From Leptodontidium sp. MPI-SDFR-AT-0119 (taxonomy: Eukaryota; Ascomycota; Leotiomycetes; Helotiales; Leptodontidiaceae): a DNA stretch of 64,000 nucleotides. The stretch lies in NCBI GenBank assembly GCA_020726505.1, contig JAHLEZ010000001.1, positions 2,418,001 to 2,482,000 of the forward strand, read 5' to 3'. The notes beneath the pieces are model-generated. The model saw only the letters and a list, made by a program, of their open reading frames with translations. It did no database searches and was not told the origin of the DNA. Of the stretch, positions 48,201 through 59,519 are shown piece after piece (positions within the stretch are counted from its first letter, which is position 1; each line of letters starts with the position of its first letter). The translations under genes were made by a program, and so were the position numbers.

Positions 48201-51200
48201 CAAAACTCCAGGGGGTGTCCTGAGAAAGAATCGCAATCCTCGAATTCCACTTTCTCGCACATGTATCTCGGGAACAGATGAATTCCAGACTGTCCATTTC
48301 AACAAAAAGGGTTTCATCGAATCCGGAAGCTATGTATTCAAAGATACCGAAAGTCTGGTTCGTTTCAAGTACCATTACAGGAAGAATGCCCAGTTCGACG
48401 ATGAACTTCTCAGAGCCGAATTCGTCTTCCCCCACGTCACTTGCAACATCAATTGGTGCGCTCCTCCTGCTCGACACCCTGGCAAGATGGAGAGATGGAT
48501 CCCCAATTCTCGCGTCACAGAGGCCACGTTTGTCCGAGGCGAGGATGTCTACGAGAGTACATGGTTCTACGATCATCAGCATCATCCAACGATCACAACT
48601 ATGCTGAACGGACAACGGTGTGACACTCCAGACCTGATCCTCGAGGACTGGCTCGGCGTATTGAAGAAGCCCATCAACTGCAACTTCAGGATGGACAATC
48701 CACTTCTCGACTTTCACTCCTTGAAAACAAATTTCTTTTCTAGGCAATTGCGATTGAATGTCAAACGCTCACCGATTTCGACATCTCGAGCCAGGTCCCA
48801 ACTTTGGAGGGCTTGGAAGAACGATAAATACTTCGACGGTGTTCTTACGCGATTCCTCGACGAAAGACTCCTGCGCGAAGAGCCTCTATTGAAACCGTAC
48901 TGGCTAAAGCGGGATAGAGGTGCTTTGACTGGAGCTGAAGGCTACTTGATCATGCATACTGATGCCATCATGGCCAGTTCCGAACTTTCCAACGACATCA
49001 GTTCTTGGACTCCCTTGGCCATCAAGCTTGGAGATCTTCACGGATTCGGCCAAGGAGGAGACGCCTTGATGTTTACCAGAAGTCAGACATTACAACCAGA
49101 CACGAATGAAAACCTACATGTCATGGCTGTAGATACTGGAACATGGCCCAATGAAGGCGGTGGTGTCTCGGCTTGTCGTCGCGATATGGTCAATAACTTG
49201 AAATCTATCAAGTGGCACATGGTTGTCGAGTCTGCCAATGATTTTGGTCTGGTAAGTTTCACTCTCAATAATATCTCGTATAGTTGTACTAAAGTTGTCT
49301 AGCCAAAACATCAGATCGAAGAGAACGTACAATCGCTGAAGGTAGTCCCACTCTGGGGACTGGACTTCTTGCATCCGGTGCACGGGTTCGTCAACTACTC
49401 CCTCCCACTTACCTCTGATCATGCTGACAACTTAGTGTTTTCCACAACAAACTGGACAGTGAAGTCAATCCGGTCGCTAGAAACGCCAAGTTCGAAGATA
49501 TCCAGAAGACGTTCATTCCAGTCTTGACAGCACTCGTCAAAGCGGCTCGTGCTAAAACACTCTCTACCAGTGATGTTCATCAAGCAACACGAGCACTCGT
49601 GGATCTTAATACTTACTTCGAAGGTCCCCGCCATTGGGCCTCCGTGTGGACGAGTGACGCAGTCAAGAATGCCTGGAGAAACCTTTGGCTATCCGAGACA
49701 TTGCCTAATACCAAACCGCCTTCCGAATGGTTCGAGACCGAGTTGCCTACTCTAGGTCATCTGGATGCAGCTATGGACTTGTGGTTCAGATGTACGTGCC
49801 TCCCCACCCCGAAGATCAGCAAGGCTAACCTTCCAAGATCTTTTCATCTTCTCCATCCCCGTTCCAGAAGAAATCCCAGCAGTCTTCCAAGCATCCCATC
49901 ACAGCGTCTCGGCATCTTACGGTGTCGTCTGTAAAATGAAGCGAAACTGCACACTTCAGATCTGGGATCACGCAATCAGTTGGCGCGAGACTAATCTCTA
50001 CTTATCGTCCGCGCTGTGTGTCTTGCAGCCATTTGTGCGGAATTCACTTCTGGGGTTGATGAGAGTAACTGCTGTCCTAGCGTTGCATCATGCTGATCAG
50101 ATCCTCCCTTGCGCTGACTTCTTTAACATTGGGTGGGAGATTGAGGTTGGATCTCATTACGGAAACTTGGAACATCGCAGGAAGTTCGCTCGCAAAATCG
50201 ATCCCGTGGTCAACGGTATTCCGGACATGAAGGTGAGTTTTCTCGGCCTTTAATGTCTTCCAACACTAATGAATTCGTAGAAATTCTCTCCTGTCGCCGA
50301 AATCACAACAGAAAAGCCCACAGTTACTATGTTGTCCCACGTTTGGTTTGCAAAGGACATCAAAACGGCCATCTTAGCCGCCAATGTGATTGTCAATGAA
50401 TGGGGATTCAAAGACTACCAGCTACACATTTATGGTGCGCTGGATAAGGATCCTGTATACTCGGCCGAGTGTCAAGAGATTCTGGCGTCGAAGTCACTTG
50501 GCGGAAATCTCACACTCATGGGAACAGCAGACCCCAAAACTGTTCTCGCTACCTCGGTATGTCCCTTCCTTTTCGCAACTCTTGAGATCTTCTAACTAGT
50601 TTCAAAGTGGCTCTTCCTCAATTCTTCCGTCTCGGAAGGTCTTCCACTAGCACTCGGAGAAGCAGCTCTTACCGGAGTCCCTGTCGTCTGTACCGATGTG
50701 GGAGCCTCTCTACGAGTGCTCACTGACAAAGACGACGGCTCCCGATTCAGCGAAGTCGTCGCTCCCAACGATGCCCAATCCCTCGCTCGCGCTCAGATCA
50801 ATATTCTCGCGATGATAGGCGAGTGGGCCAAATACGCAGACGACAAACCAGGCGAAAAAGCGCCCATCTTGCCGTTCAAACCCGGTCCAGAAGACGTCGC
50901 CATCATCACAGCGCGCATGTACGAGAAGAAGACACAACGGAGAAAGCTCGGTCTGATGGCACGCAACATTGTGCAGAAAGCGTTCAGTGGCGAGCGCTAC
51001 CTTCGCGAGCATGAACAGATGCTGTGGATTGGGAAATGCACATCCGTCCAGAAGAAGGGTGAGGACCTTGAAGAATTCAGCTCAGGCCACCACGAGGTCT
51101 TCTCACCGGCTACGACACTCATTGCTCCTACAGCTATGTGGTCTCGTACCCGACCATCGTCTGGTAGAACATCGTTCTCCAGCGCCAATGACGATGATAC

Positions 51201-51444
51201 GAACTCTATTCGCGAATCTGTCTGGGGCAACTCACCCGCTTATAATGGGCCGAAGAGCCCTACATCGCCTTACGGTCCGTCAGGAGGAACTCCTGGTGGA
51301 CTAAGTCCAAATGGTTCCAGTGAGAATCTTCCACTCTGGGCAAACCGCCCGAGAAGTATAAGCAGAGGCAGGAGTCCTAAGCCGTGGGCAAAGGAACACG
51401 CTTACTCGAGGAGTAACTTATCTACTGTATCTACTTTTGTTTAA
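42230..51444 (+). CDS. gtb3: Giant polytopic glycosyltransferase, probable Gtb3 (GAG synthase)
   Basis: Eleven exons join in phase to about 2,900 residues: 42230-42385, 42436-43347, 43404-44949, 45002-46383, 46440-47852, 47905-49251, 49303-49385, 49436-49791, 49838-50232, 50281-50556 and 50608-51444. Residues about 20-48 are a membrane span. A soluble domain follows (about 53-350) whose pattern FGVYLGAFESL, SRWDILILDP, GWEDWLPMPV resembles a TIM-barrel hydrolase-like fold. Residues about 872-1380 contain around a dozen membrane helices (for example LPLSSAIGTWIAI, YLIALYIFIGVLIMG). A large cytosolic part ends in a GT-B fold GT4 domain with VSEGLPLALGEAALTGVPVV near residue 2630-2655, the nucleotide-sugar binding E-x7-E region. 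The last 130 residues are disordered. Gtb3 is thought to polymerise Gal/GalNAc and move the chain across the plasma membrane. Exon 7's donor (GTTCGT) is unusual. Confidence 0.88.
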
Positions 51445-51625
51445 AGCCCGATTTCGTATTATATCGCACAATGTAGTTAGGAAAGGAGAGACCATCAATA
51501 ATGTTAATGAATATCCAACGAACCTTGCCGTGGAAGTGAGCTTTGCGCATAGTGACCTGTGATTGAATCTTGACAGCTTAATTAACGGTATTTCATTAAT
51601 CACTACATATGCCCGTCTTTTCGGT

Positions 51626-53265
51626 TCAAGTGTCATCGTCGGAGGATTGTGTCACCTCACTCCAAAGTTGCCTGCCTGCCAATTCGTGAATCTGATCCAC
51701 CCACCAATACTGCCCAACAATGGACTTCAATAATTCCCAGATATCAACGCCAATCGTCAATTCTCGTAGCTTCTTGGTGAACCACTCCCTGTGAACTCCT
51801 TCTGCAGAAGTTCCACCAATAACCGAGAACCAAATCAACAAACTATCAGGCGCTGAACTGGAAATTTCTAATTCTACAATTGCATCTCGAAAGCGACTCA
51901 ACATAACGGACAGGTCAATTCCTCGCACTGGTGGTTTTCGAAGGAGACTTTGTGTGCAAAGTAATACACCGAGTCGCAGACATTCGCTGAGAGATGAAGG
52001 GCACACGTCGGAGCAGGCCTCAGCCCTCAAGCAAAGAAGTCGGTAGCGAATTGGGAGCATAGCAGATTCAAGTAATGCAGGATTCAACTTTCTTCCGGCG
52101 AATCCAGCTATGCTCTTTTCTATCTCGTTGAAGATGTCGAGGAGTTCAAAATGTTGTCGTCGGCCAGTTTGGCAAAACCAGATGAGAGCAAGTGGGATTC
52201 TGTTGAATGCTCACTGAAGGCGGGCTTGATAGAAAGAAAACGAGGAATGGAACCCGTCTCAATGCATCCTAGAAGCTCGGCGCTTTTAACAAAGATTAGC
52301 TCACAAGGTTACAACAATTAAAGTCGAATTTGTTTTCACTCACTCGTAGATTTTCTGTCTTATCAGAGCAGGCAACGCACTAATCCCTCCTCTCATCTCA
52401 ACAATTCTCCTAGTTCCATTCATGTGAACATCCCAAATGGTGTAATTCTTTTGCGTGTACTGCCTCTTTTCGTCAGCGTAAGTCTTCATCAAATGCATTT
52501 CTTCCTACCTCAGCTTTAGCCAAGAAAAGAATAGTCGTGAGTGTGGCATCCGAAACATCTACATTACGCAGTCGGACGTTTATCAGACTGATAGCTTCAA
52601 GCATGTGCCTTCCCTGTGGGACCTCGTCGTTTCCACCGGAGAGGAGATTGGTCCAAATAGCTGACGTGCACAGTACGGCGTGGAAGAGAGCCGCGTCGGT
52701 CATGAACATCGGGAACCAGGCTGACTCTGTTGGATTGGATGGGTGTTTTGGGTCTGTTATGTGCATTATCGATGTTGAGTCTGGGGTTCACACTTGGTTT
52801 AGAATGCGGGATGTCCTGCTGATTCTCCAAGTAGGGAGACTCACACTGATGCAATAACTTCCGCATGTATGGCTGCATCGGCACTGGAAAGTCGATAAAT
52901 GCTGGGCCATCTGTTGTGATCTGTGGGGGGATCGTCGATGGGGAGTGTGAGACGTGATTCCGAGAGCATAGCTGCCCGCCGGATGGAGCTGATTGAGTGG
53001 CTTTTGAATTCTCTCTTTGTCGATGTCGCACATTTTGCATGACATGGGTCTTGATAAGGTGTCTGGATGCCTCACTCACATCACCTGGCTTGACAATATT
53101 GATGAACTCAAACTTCTTGTGCGTAACTCCGATACCTTTATCCTTTGGAGGGCGGGGTCTCCGAGGACGCCGTGGCTTGCTGGAGAAGATCAAGACCATG
53201 GGCCGATCATGAATGTCTCGTAACCTGCCTTTTTCATCTTCGATAACATCAAGCGGAATGTCCAT
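51626..53265 (-). pseudogene. Fungal-specific transcription factor with frameshift in the last exon
   Basis: Exons on the minus strand: 53265-52845, 52780-52509, 52459-52344, then 52282 onwards, joined by introns of 49-64 bp in phase. The N-terminus has the FEFINIVKPGDVSEASRHLI motif and a basic ENSKATQ region as in fungal regulators without a zinc cluster. The regulatory domain shows WFPMFMTDAALFHAVLCTSA, GRHMLEAISLINVRL and HMNGTRRIVEMRGGI. In the last exon this frame runs through CIETGSIPRFLSIKPAF and ADDNILN and then hits TAG (52122-52120). The rest of the domain (FELLDIFNEIEKSIAGFAG, LRELTIGVDIWELLK) continues in another frame to TGA at 51626. The switch lies near 52140-52160, and no splice pair explains it. 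An alternative long intron ending at CAACAG (52200) would avoid the shift but drops a conserved segment. A start 102 bp further upstream is possible but would run into the LINE. Confidence 0.7.
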
Positions 53266-53340
53266 TGTCCCGGATGGTTGACGTAAAGTAGTGGCAATGT
53301 TTGAAGAGTATGGTATGTCGTTGAGGCTTCCCTCACCCAA

Positions 53341-53350
53341 TGCCTGGGGT
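53341..53350. repeat. Left target-site duplication of the LINE
   Basis: TGCCTGGGGT, identical to the ten bases that directly follow the poly-A tail at 59151-59160. The two preceding A residues could extend the duplication to 12 bp. Confidence 0.85.
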
Positions 53351-53502
53351 TTGTAAGCACAACACACACACTTTTTCGGGACTCTTGACCCCCCTGCCTT
53401 TGAACCACACCTGTTTCCATCTTATAAACTACCTCCTAACCAACCGATCTCCTTGCCCCTAGGCCTTGCAGTGGTATATTACCGCTGTAATAGCCGGGAG
53501 CT

Positions 53503-55095
53503 ATGGAGCCCCTATTCGACCCCTTCGACTCCTCAGAGCCCCCCACACCTACGCCAACGCCTAGAGACCTAGGAGAGCTTCCTACTAGGCTATTAGGAGT
53601 AGTAGAATCGACCGAGACTACTCCTAGAGCCCCTAGAGACCTAGGGGGCTCTATTTCTAACTCCCGGGGGCAAAATACCCCTATTCGGCTCTTATCGACT
53701 AGTGCGGCTCAACTGGCCCCTGTAAAGCGCGGACCATCAAACAACCCCACTAATAACCAACACATTAACAAGACGCCAAGAATCAATACAGACTTTAATG
53801 GAAAATATCACTAAAACTAAACCTACTTCCAAAGTAGTTAAACCGGTAATACTAGCCAAAAGCTAGTTCTTGAAGCCAGAGACCTGTTAGTAAGAGCATA
53901 CTCAGTTACTAAGTCACGGGACGAGCAAGGGAAACTACTTGATTTACTTGAAATATTCAGGGAATACACAGAACATAATAGAATCAAGAATACGACTTCT
54001 ATTCTAGCCTCTCAAGTAGCTAACTTAGAGAGAGCAACAAAGAAAATCGAAACACAAGCTACTAAGTCAACTACTTGGGCTAAAATAGCCGAAAAAGCTC
54101 ACTTACAACAACTAACAACAACAACTCAGGTCAATAGCATAGCAACTAGTAGTACTAGTAATAGCGGTGCTAAGGGGAATAGGGCTAGGGCTCCGGGTAG
54201 CCCTAGGAACCCTACCGATAAGGGCAAAGGTAAGTTTGCTCTTACTAAGAGATGCACCCTCTTACAGGCACGGAATGTCCAAGTAAACACCTTCTCTTCT
54301 ATTACTACGCGCAATTTGCTTAATTCTGCTTTTAATAAGAAGGGAATATAAGGACTAGTTGTTTCTTCTGTTTCCCTTTCTTTAAGGGGTAATTTAGTAG
54401 TTACTACTACCCCCGATTTTGATGTTGAGTTCTTGATTTTAAACGAGTCAATTATTAAGGGGGTGCTTCCCGATTTGATTTTAATTTAGAGAGGAGAGCC
54501 ATGGTACAAGGTTGCTATTTATGGTATCCTTATTAAGGAGTTTAATATAGAAGAGGGATTAAACTCTAAGCTAGTCGCTGAAGAGATTCAAACCTTTAAT
54601 AAAGGTTTTACTCCCGTAGGAAAATCCTTTTGGACTACTCCTAAAGAAAAACGCGACTCAGGCCTAGTACAAATAGGTACTATTGTAGTAGCTTTCCTAA
54701 GCCAAGAGCAAGCAAAAAGAGCTATATCAAATAGGCTTTATATTGCGGGTATTTCAGTTAAAGTAGTAAAATACATAACTACTCCTAGTACTTCTCAATG
54801 TACTAGATGCGCTGGTTTTGGGCACTCTGAAGTTCTCTGTAAGAGAGCTAAAAAGTGTATTTTATGCGCAGAAAATCATACAAGTAAGCAACACAGCTGT
54901 AATACTTGTAAATCAAATACTAGGTGTTTACACTTAAGTATGAGATGCGCAAATTGTAATAGTACTACTTATATGGCTAATTCCAAGCTATGTGAGGTTT
55001 ACTTAGCAATAAAAAATAAAGTAAATAATACTAGTAGTACTAGTAGGCCTATTGTAATAGACGAACTAATCACAGCTAATGATAATTGGTCTTAA
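53503..55095 (+). pseudogene. LINE ORF1 (Gag-like, zinc knuckles), five stops
   Basis: One frame runs from the ATG at 53503 to TAA 55093-55095, interrupted by TAA at 53812, 53818, 53839 and 54349 and TAG at 54487. The first 100 residues are Pro/Thr-rich. The C-terminal quarter has the zinc knuckle CTRCAGFGHSEVLC (C-x2-C-x4-H-x4-C), followed by CILCAENHTSKQHSC and CNTC units. In this element class the protein binds the RNA and forms the ribonucleoprotein. The end overlaps the ORF2 start, suggesting coupled translation in the active ancestor. Confidence 0.8.
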
Positions 55096-58000
55096 AACAC
55101 TACAAATTAATGTGAATAAGAGTCTCTCTACTACAGAGCACGTTCTCCAAGTGGCTATAGAGCTAAATATATCAATTTTAGCAATTCAAGAGCCTTGGAC
55201 TATTGGTAATAATATAGACGGCTTTCGTAGCGTCTTACACCCTAGTTTTAAACAAGTGCTCCCGAATTACGGCCCCCTTAGGCCTAGAGTTTTATTTTAT
55301 GTACTAGACTCAATTAGTACTACTCTAGCGCTTAGCTCACCACAAGACCCCGATTGTATTATTTTAGACCTAGTTGAGTATAAAACTCAAGTAATTAATG
55401 TCTATAATGCGACTCACCTAGAGTCAGAGTCCCTTAATAGTATTAAAACCTTACAAAGGATAGGTTTATTACTAGACTTACTCCTTAATAAGACGATATT
55501 ATTAGGGGATTTTAATATACATTACCTGTGGTGGGACCCTATAACACTACCAAGCGGTAATATAGGAGTACTATTAGACTTAATTGAAAAACACTCTTTG
55601 AGCCTATTAAATACTCTAGGGGAGGGAACGTTTTATAGACCACATATGGAGGCTCCTTCTGTATTAGATCTTACATTTGCTACTCAAGGAATAGTAAATC
55701 AAGTCGAAGATTGGCAAATAATGCTAGATCTAGGTTCAGATCACTTTGGGGTACTATTTACTATTACTTTTAATAGTAGTAGTATTAGTACTAGCCTCGT
55801 AAAAGTCCCTCGATTTAATATAAAGAAAGTAGATTGGGTAAAATTTAGTAAAAGTCTTAGTATTTATTTTCAAGACTTTAATTATAACCTAAATTCTAAG
55901 TACACAAATCAAGAGCTTGACGACTTAGGGGAGCTATTTACTAGTAATATAATTCAAGCGGCTAAAAACTCTATTCCTAGAGCTTATAAGTCAATTGCTA
56001 GTAAACCCTGGTGGAATGAGGATCTTAAAGTACTACGGAAATCAATGCAAAGATATTACTGTCTAAATAAGGCCTCAGGGTATACCCTTTATTTTCAAGA
56101 ATTAAAAGATGCTAAAAACCTGTATTTTAATACTATTAAGGTTGAAAAAAGAAAGCATTGGAATACGTTCTTAGAAAAAGAGGATTCCCAGTCGATTTTT
56201 AAAGCTATGGCGTATACAAAAAATAATACTAGCTCTCTTATACCTAGTCTTTACAATTTAGAGACCAAGGAATTAGAGTCGACTTTCCAATAAAAGTGTA
56301 ATATTTTTAGAAGTACTTTATTTCCTGAACCTCTTATTTCAGCGCCTATTGATTTAACGTCATATATAAGTAGTAATACTTGGAAATGGCCTCTTTTATC
56401 AAAGGTAGAACTTAAGGATTCTTGTACTTCAAAGATTAAGGGTAAAACCCCTGGACCAGACTTAATTACTCAAGATATTATAATTAAAGCTTATTTAGCT
56501 ATCCCAGAAGCCTTTTTTACAACCTATTTAATACTTATAAATCAAGGGTACCACCCTAAGTGTTGGAAAGAGGCTACGGGGTTTATTCTTAAGAAACCAA
56601 AAAAACCTGATTATTCTAAACCTAAGGTATATAGAGTTATATCATTACTTAATTGCCTAGGTAAGGTTTCTGAAAGAATTTTAGCTAAGCGCCTAAGTTA
56701 CTTAGCTGAAACAACTACTTTATTACACGATAGTCAAATCGGTAGTAGACTGAAAAAATTAGCTATTGACGTAGCTTTACTCTTATAAACAGAAGTAGAG
56801 ATTAATAAGGCAAATAAGCTTAAAACTACTACTCTATTCCTTGACGTTAAAGGAGCTTTTGATTACGTTTCCAAGAATCGTCTTATTTAGGTTTTAACTC
56901 AATTGAAATTACTTATAAGTCTAATTCGGTGGATTTCGTCATTTTTAGAAAACCGTATTTTACAACTTGCCTTTGATAATAAATTAGAGGAATTTCAAAT
57001 TGTAAATACAGGTATTCCTCAAGGGAGCCCTATTTCACTTATTTTATTCCTTATATATATTCGAGACTTATTTAAGTCTAAGAATATTAAGCTAATATCA
57101 TATATGGATGATTTAGTATTAATAGCCTCTTTTAAAAGCTTTAAAAAAAATATAAGTATTTTGGAAAGAGAAGCTAGCTTATTAGTCAAATTAGGGGAAG
57201 AATATTCTATTAGCTTTGATATTGAAAAAACAGAGCTTATTCACTTCTTTGGAAGTAAGAATACCCTTAATATTACACTTCCAAATAATACTATACTAGC
57301 TCCTAGTAAGCTAGTTAAATGGCTAGGAATACATTTTGATTCAAACCTTAAATTTAAGAATCATAGGTCAATTAGAGTTTCCCTTGCAAAGCAAATGTTT
57401 TATCGTATAAATCGACTCTCAAATATTACTATTGGGCTCTCCCCGTTTGCAATTCGTTAATTATATATGGCTTGTGTTACTAGCGTAGCCGACTATGGTT
57501 CTATATTATGGTGGAAAATCAATTGCCCTAATAAGGCTATGATTAGACCATTTCAAGCTTTACAAAACCTAGCTACTAAGAAAATATTAGGGGTCTTTAA
57601 AACAGCACCTATAATTCCATCAGAGCTTGAAGCAGCTTTACCTCCACCTAATATTAGACTAAATCATACAAGTCGGCGCTATATTCTCCGCGCCTTAAAA
57701 CTTAGTAAAAAACACCCTATTAGGCTCGAAGTTGAAAAGGTTATTACAAGAGCTAATGAGGAGTATGACTTACTAGGTATTTTACCTAAGTCAATTACTA
57801 CTATTTCAAGCCTAGTTCATTTAATATATCATATAATTGACTTTAATACTTTAGAAGTAATAAGGCACTTTTATTTCCCTCCATGGGAAAGAGAAGTACC
57901 TTATATTTTTAGAATATCTAAGTTATCTAAAGAAGACGAAGCTAAGGCTCACTTACAATACTTACAAAGTATTTGTAATAGTCGGAATACCTCTATTTAT

Positions 58001-58891
58001 ACAGACGGCTCTCAGACTCCTAAAGGGTGCGGAGTAGGCTATAGCGTAGCTGTTTATACACATATACAAGGATATCCCCTTATACCTACATTTACAAAAA
58101 TAGGTAATTTAGGGGAGGCCGAATTAGTATATAACGGCGAGCTAGAAGCTATTACACAAGCCATAGAATACGCTAGTAGTACGGCGAAAGAAGGGGATAA
58201 TTTTACAGTCTTTTCAGATAATCAAGCCGCTCTCTTAAGACTAAAAACTCCCTCTGATAACCCGGGGCAAAGCCAACAAATTAGAGCCATATTAGCGTCT
58301 AAGGCTATTAATAGTCTAAATGCTAGTATAACTTTAGCTTGGGTCCTAGGTCACTCTGATATAATTGGAAATGAAAAAGCAGACAAATTAGCTAAAATAG
58401 CTACTATGTCGTCTATTAATTCTAATAATACTTCTTTTGCGTATTTAGGAGTTAAACTAAGTAGTCAAAAGAAGAATGAAATTGGAGCTAATATAACTCA
58501 AAATATCAATTCTCAAACCCTAAAAACGTACTCTAAAAAGTATACATGCAAAATAGCTAAAAAGCTACTTTTACCTACTAGTATTCTAAGAGAAACAAGT
58601 AGCTCTTTTTACCAATTAAAACTAGGGCATGGATACTTAAAAGCCTACTTATATAAGCTAGGGCTAGCGTCTAATAACAAGTGTAGATGTGGTAGTATTG
58701 AAACTGCAGAACACTTATTACTTAGTTGTAAATACTATAAATTAGAGCGTAAAAAACTCTACTCTAGTATTAAAAGCAACTTAGAAATTAGGACTATTAC
58801 TATTCCCGTTTTATTACATACGCAAATTGGAATTAAAGAAATACTAGTATTCTTAAAAGAGACTAGTATATGTACAAGGAAATGGCACTAA
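55079..58891 (+). pseudogene. LINE ORF2 (endonuclease, reverse transcriptase, RNase H), four stops
   Basis: A frame from the ATG at 55079 to TAA after 58888 is broken by TAA at 56291, TAA 56786, TAG 56888 and TAA 57458. In order it encodes an APE-type endonuclease (NISILAIQEPW, GDFNIHYLWW, LGSDHFGV), a reverse transcriptase (GIPQGSPISLILFLIYI, then SYMDDLVL with the catalytic Asp pair) and RNase H (IYTDGSQTPKGCGVGYS, GELEAITQAI, FSDNQAALL, VLGHSDIIGNEKAD). A C-terminal CRCGSIETAEHLLLSC knuckle closes it. All catalytic motifs seen are retained, so loss came from stops only. The YMDD box is less usual than Y[AV]DD in LINEs. Confidence 0.85.
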
Positions 58892-59519
58892 GAGAGGCTA
58901 GGGATTGAAGAAGAAGAAGAAGATTAGGCTATTAGGCCTTAATTTGTACTTTCATTTAGTTATTTCCTTTGTTGTTTGATTTTAATTTTCTTATAAGTTA
59001 TAGGGAGAATGTTCCCAAATGTACAGTCGCAGTCTAATTCGAACTGAATTTTGTATATAATAATTAGCCACGCTAGTAGACTAGCCGTGCTACATAGTTT
59101 CTAACTAATACAGCACGTTAAAAGGAAAAAAAAAAAAAAAAAAAAAAAAATGCCTGGGGTATTTTGGGGAAGCTTCGCTTACTGGCTGATTGTCAACCTT
59201 TCTTTCCACTGAAGCACTTACTTAATGTGGTTAGGTCTGACATGATCCACTTCCCTAATCCGGCATCGTTTGTGTGACCTTGTTTACATTTGCCGAAGTA
59301 TTATTTCCACATCAGATTGCGTCTTTCTGCCTCAAAGTAGCTAGAAAGTTCAAGTAGCCATGAACTAGAAGTGGCCAGAGGCATGGACACAAGGACATGC
59401 ACATCGCCTGATACTCCGCGTTCCATGTTTAACTCCGTCAAGAGATGTTTTCAGCAGCTCATAAATAGAACCACCTCCGAGTCCGTTTTAAATCCCACTA
59501 CGTACATTGCAACAATAAG
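58892..59519. other. LINE 3' end, then promoter of the SDR gene
   Basis: Up to 59150 this is the LINE's 3' untranslated part and poly-A tail; 59151-59160 is the right target-site duplication. The remaining 360 bp is the upstream region of the SDR gene, with a TATA-poor leader. Confidence 0.7.
59151..59160. repeat. Right target-site duplication of the LINE
   Basis: TGCCTGGGGT directly after the poly-A tail, matching 53341-53350. Confidence 0.85.

Larger units (their letters stand above)
53351..59150 (+). mobile_element. Non-LTR retrotransposon (Tad1-like LINE), full length but inactivated
   Basis: A 5.8-kb element: 150-bp leader, ORF1 with zinc knuckles, ORF2 with endonuclease, reverse transcriptase and RNase H, a 230-bp 3' untranslated part and a 25-base poly-A tail (59126-59150). 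It is bounded by perfect 10-bp target-site duplications, so insertion was by target-primed reverse transcription, and both ends are intact. Most of it is strongly AT-rich compared with the neighbouring genes, and both ORFs carry in-frame TAA/TAG codons (five and four). ORF1 and ORF2 overlap by 17 bp. The order and the RNase H domain fit the Tad1/I group common in ascomycetes. Confidence 0.92.

Noticed and set aside
47743..48747. 334-codon minus-strand ORF opposite the gtb3-like gene
   Set aside because: A long shadow frame of a highly expressed-type coding exon; the plus strand carries the conserved multi-exon gene.
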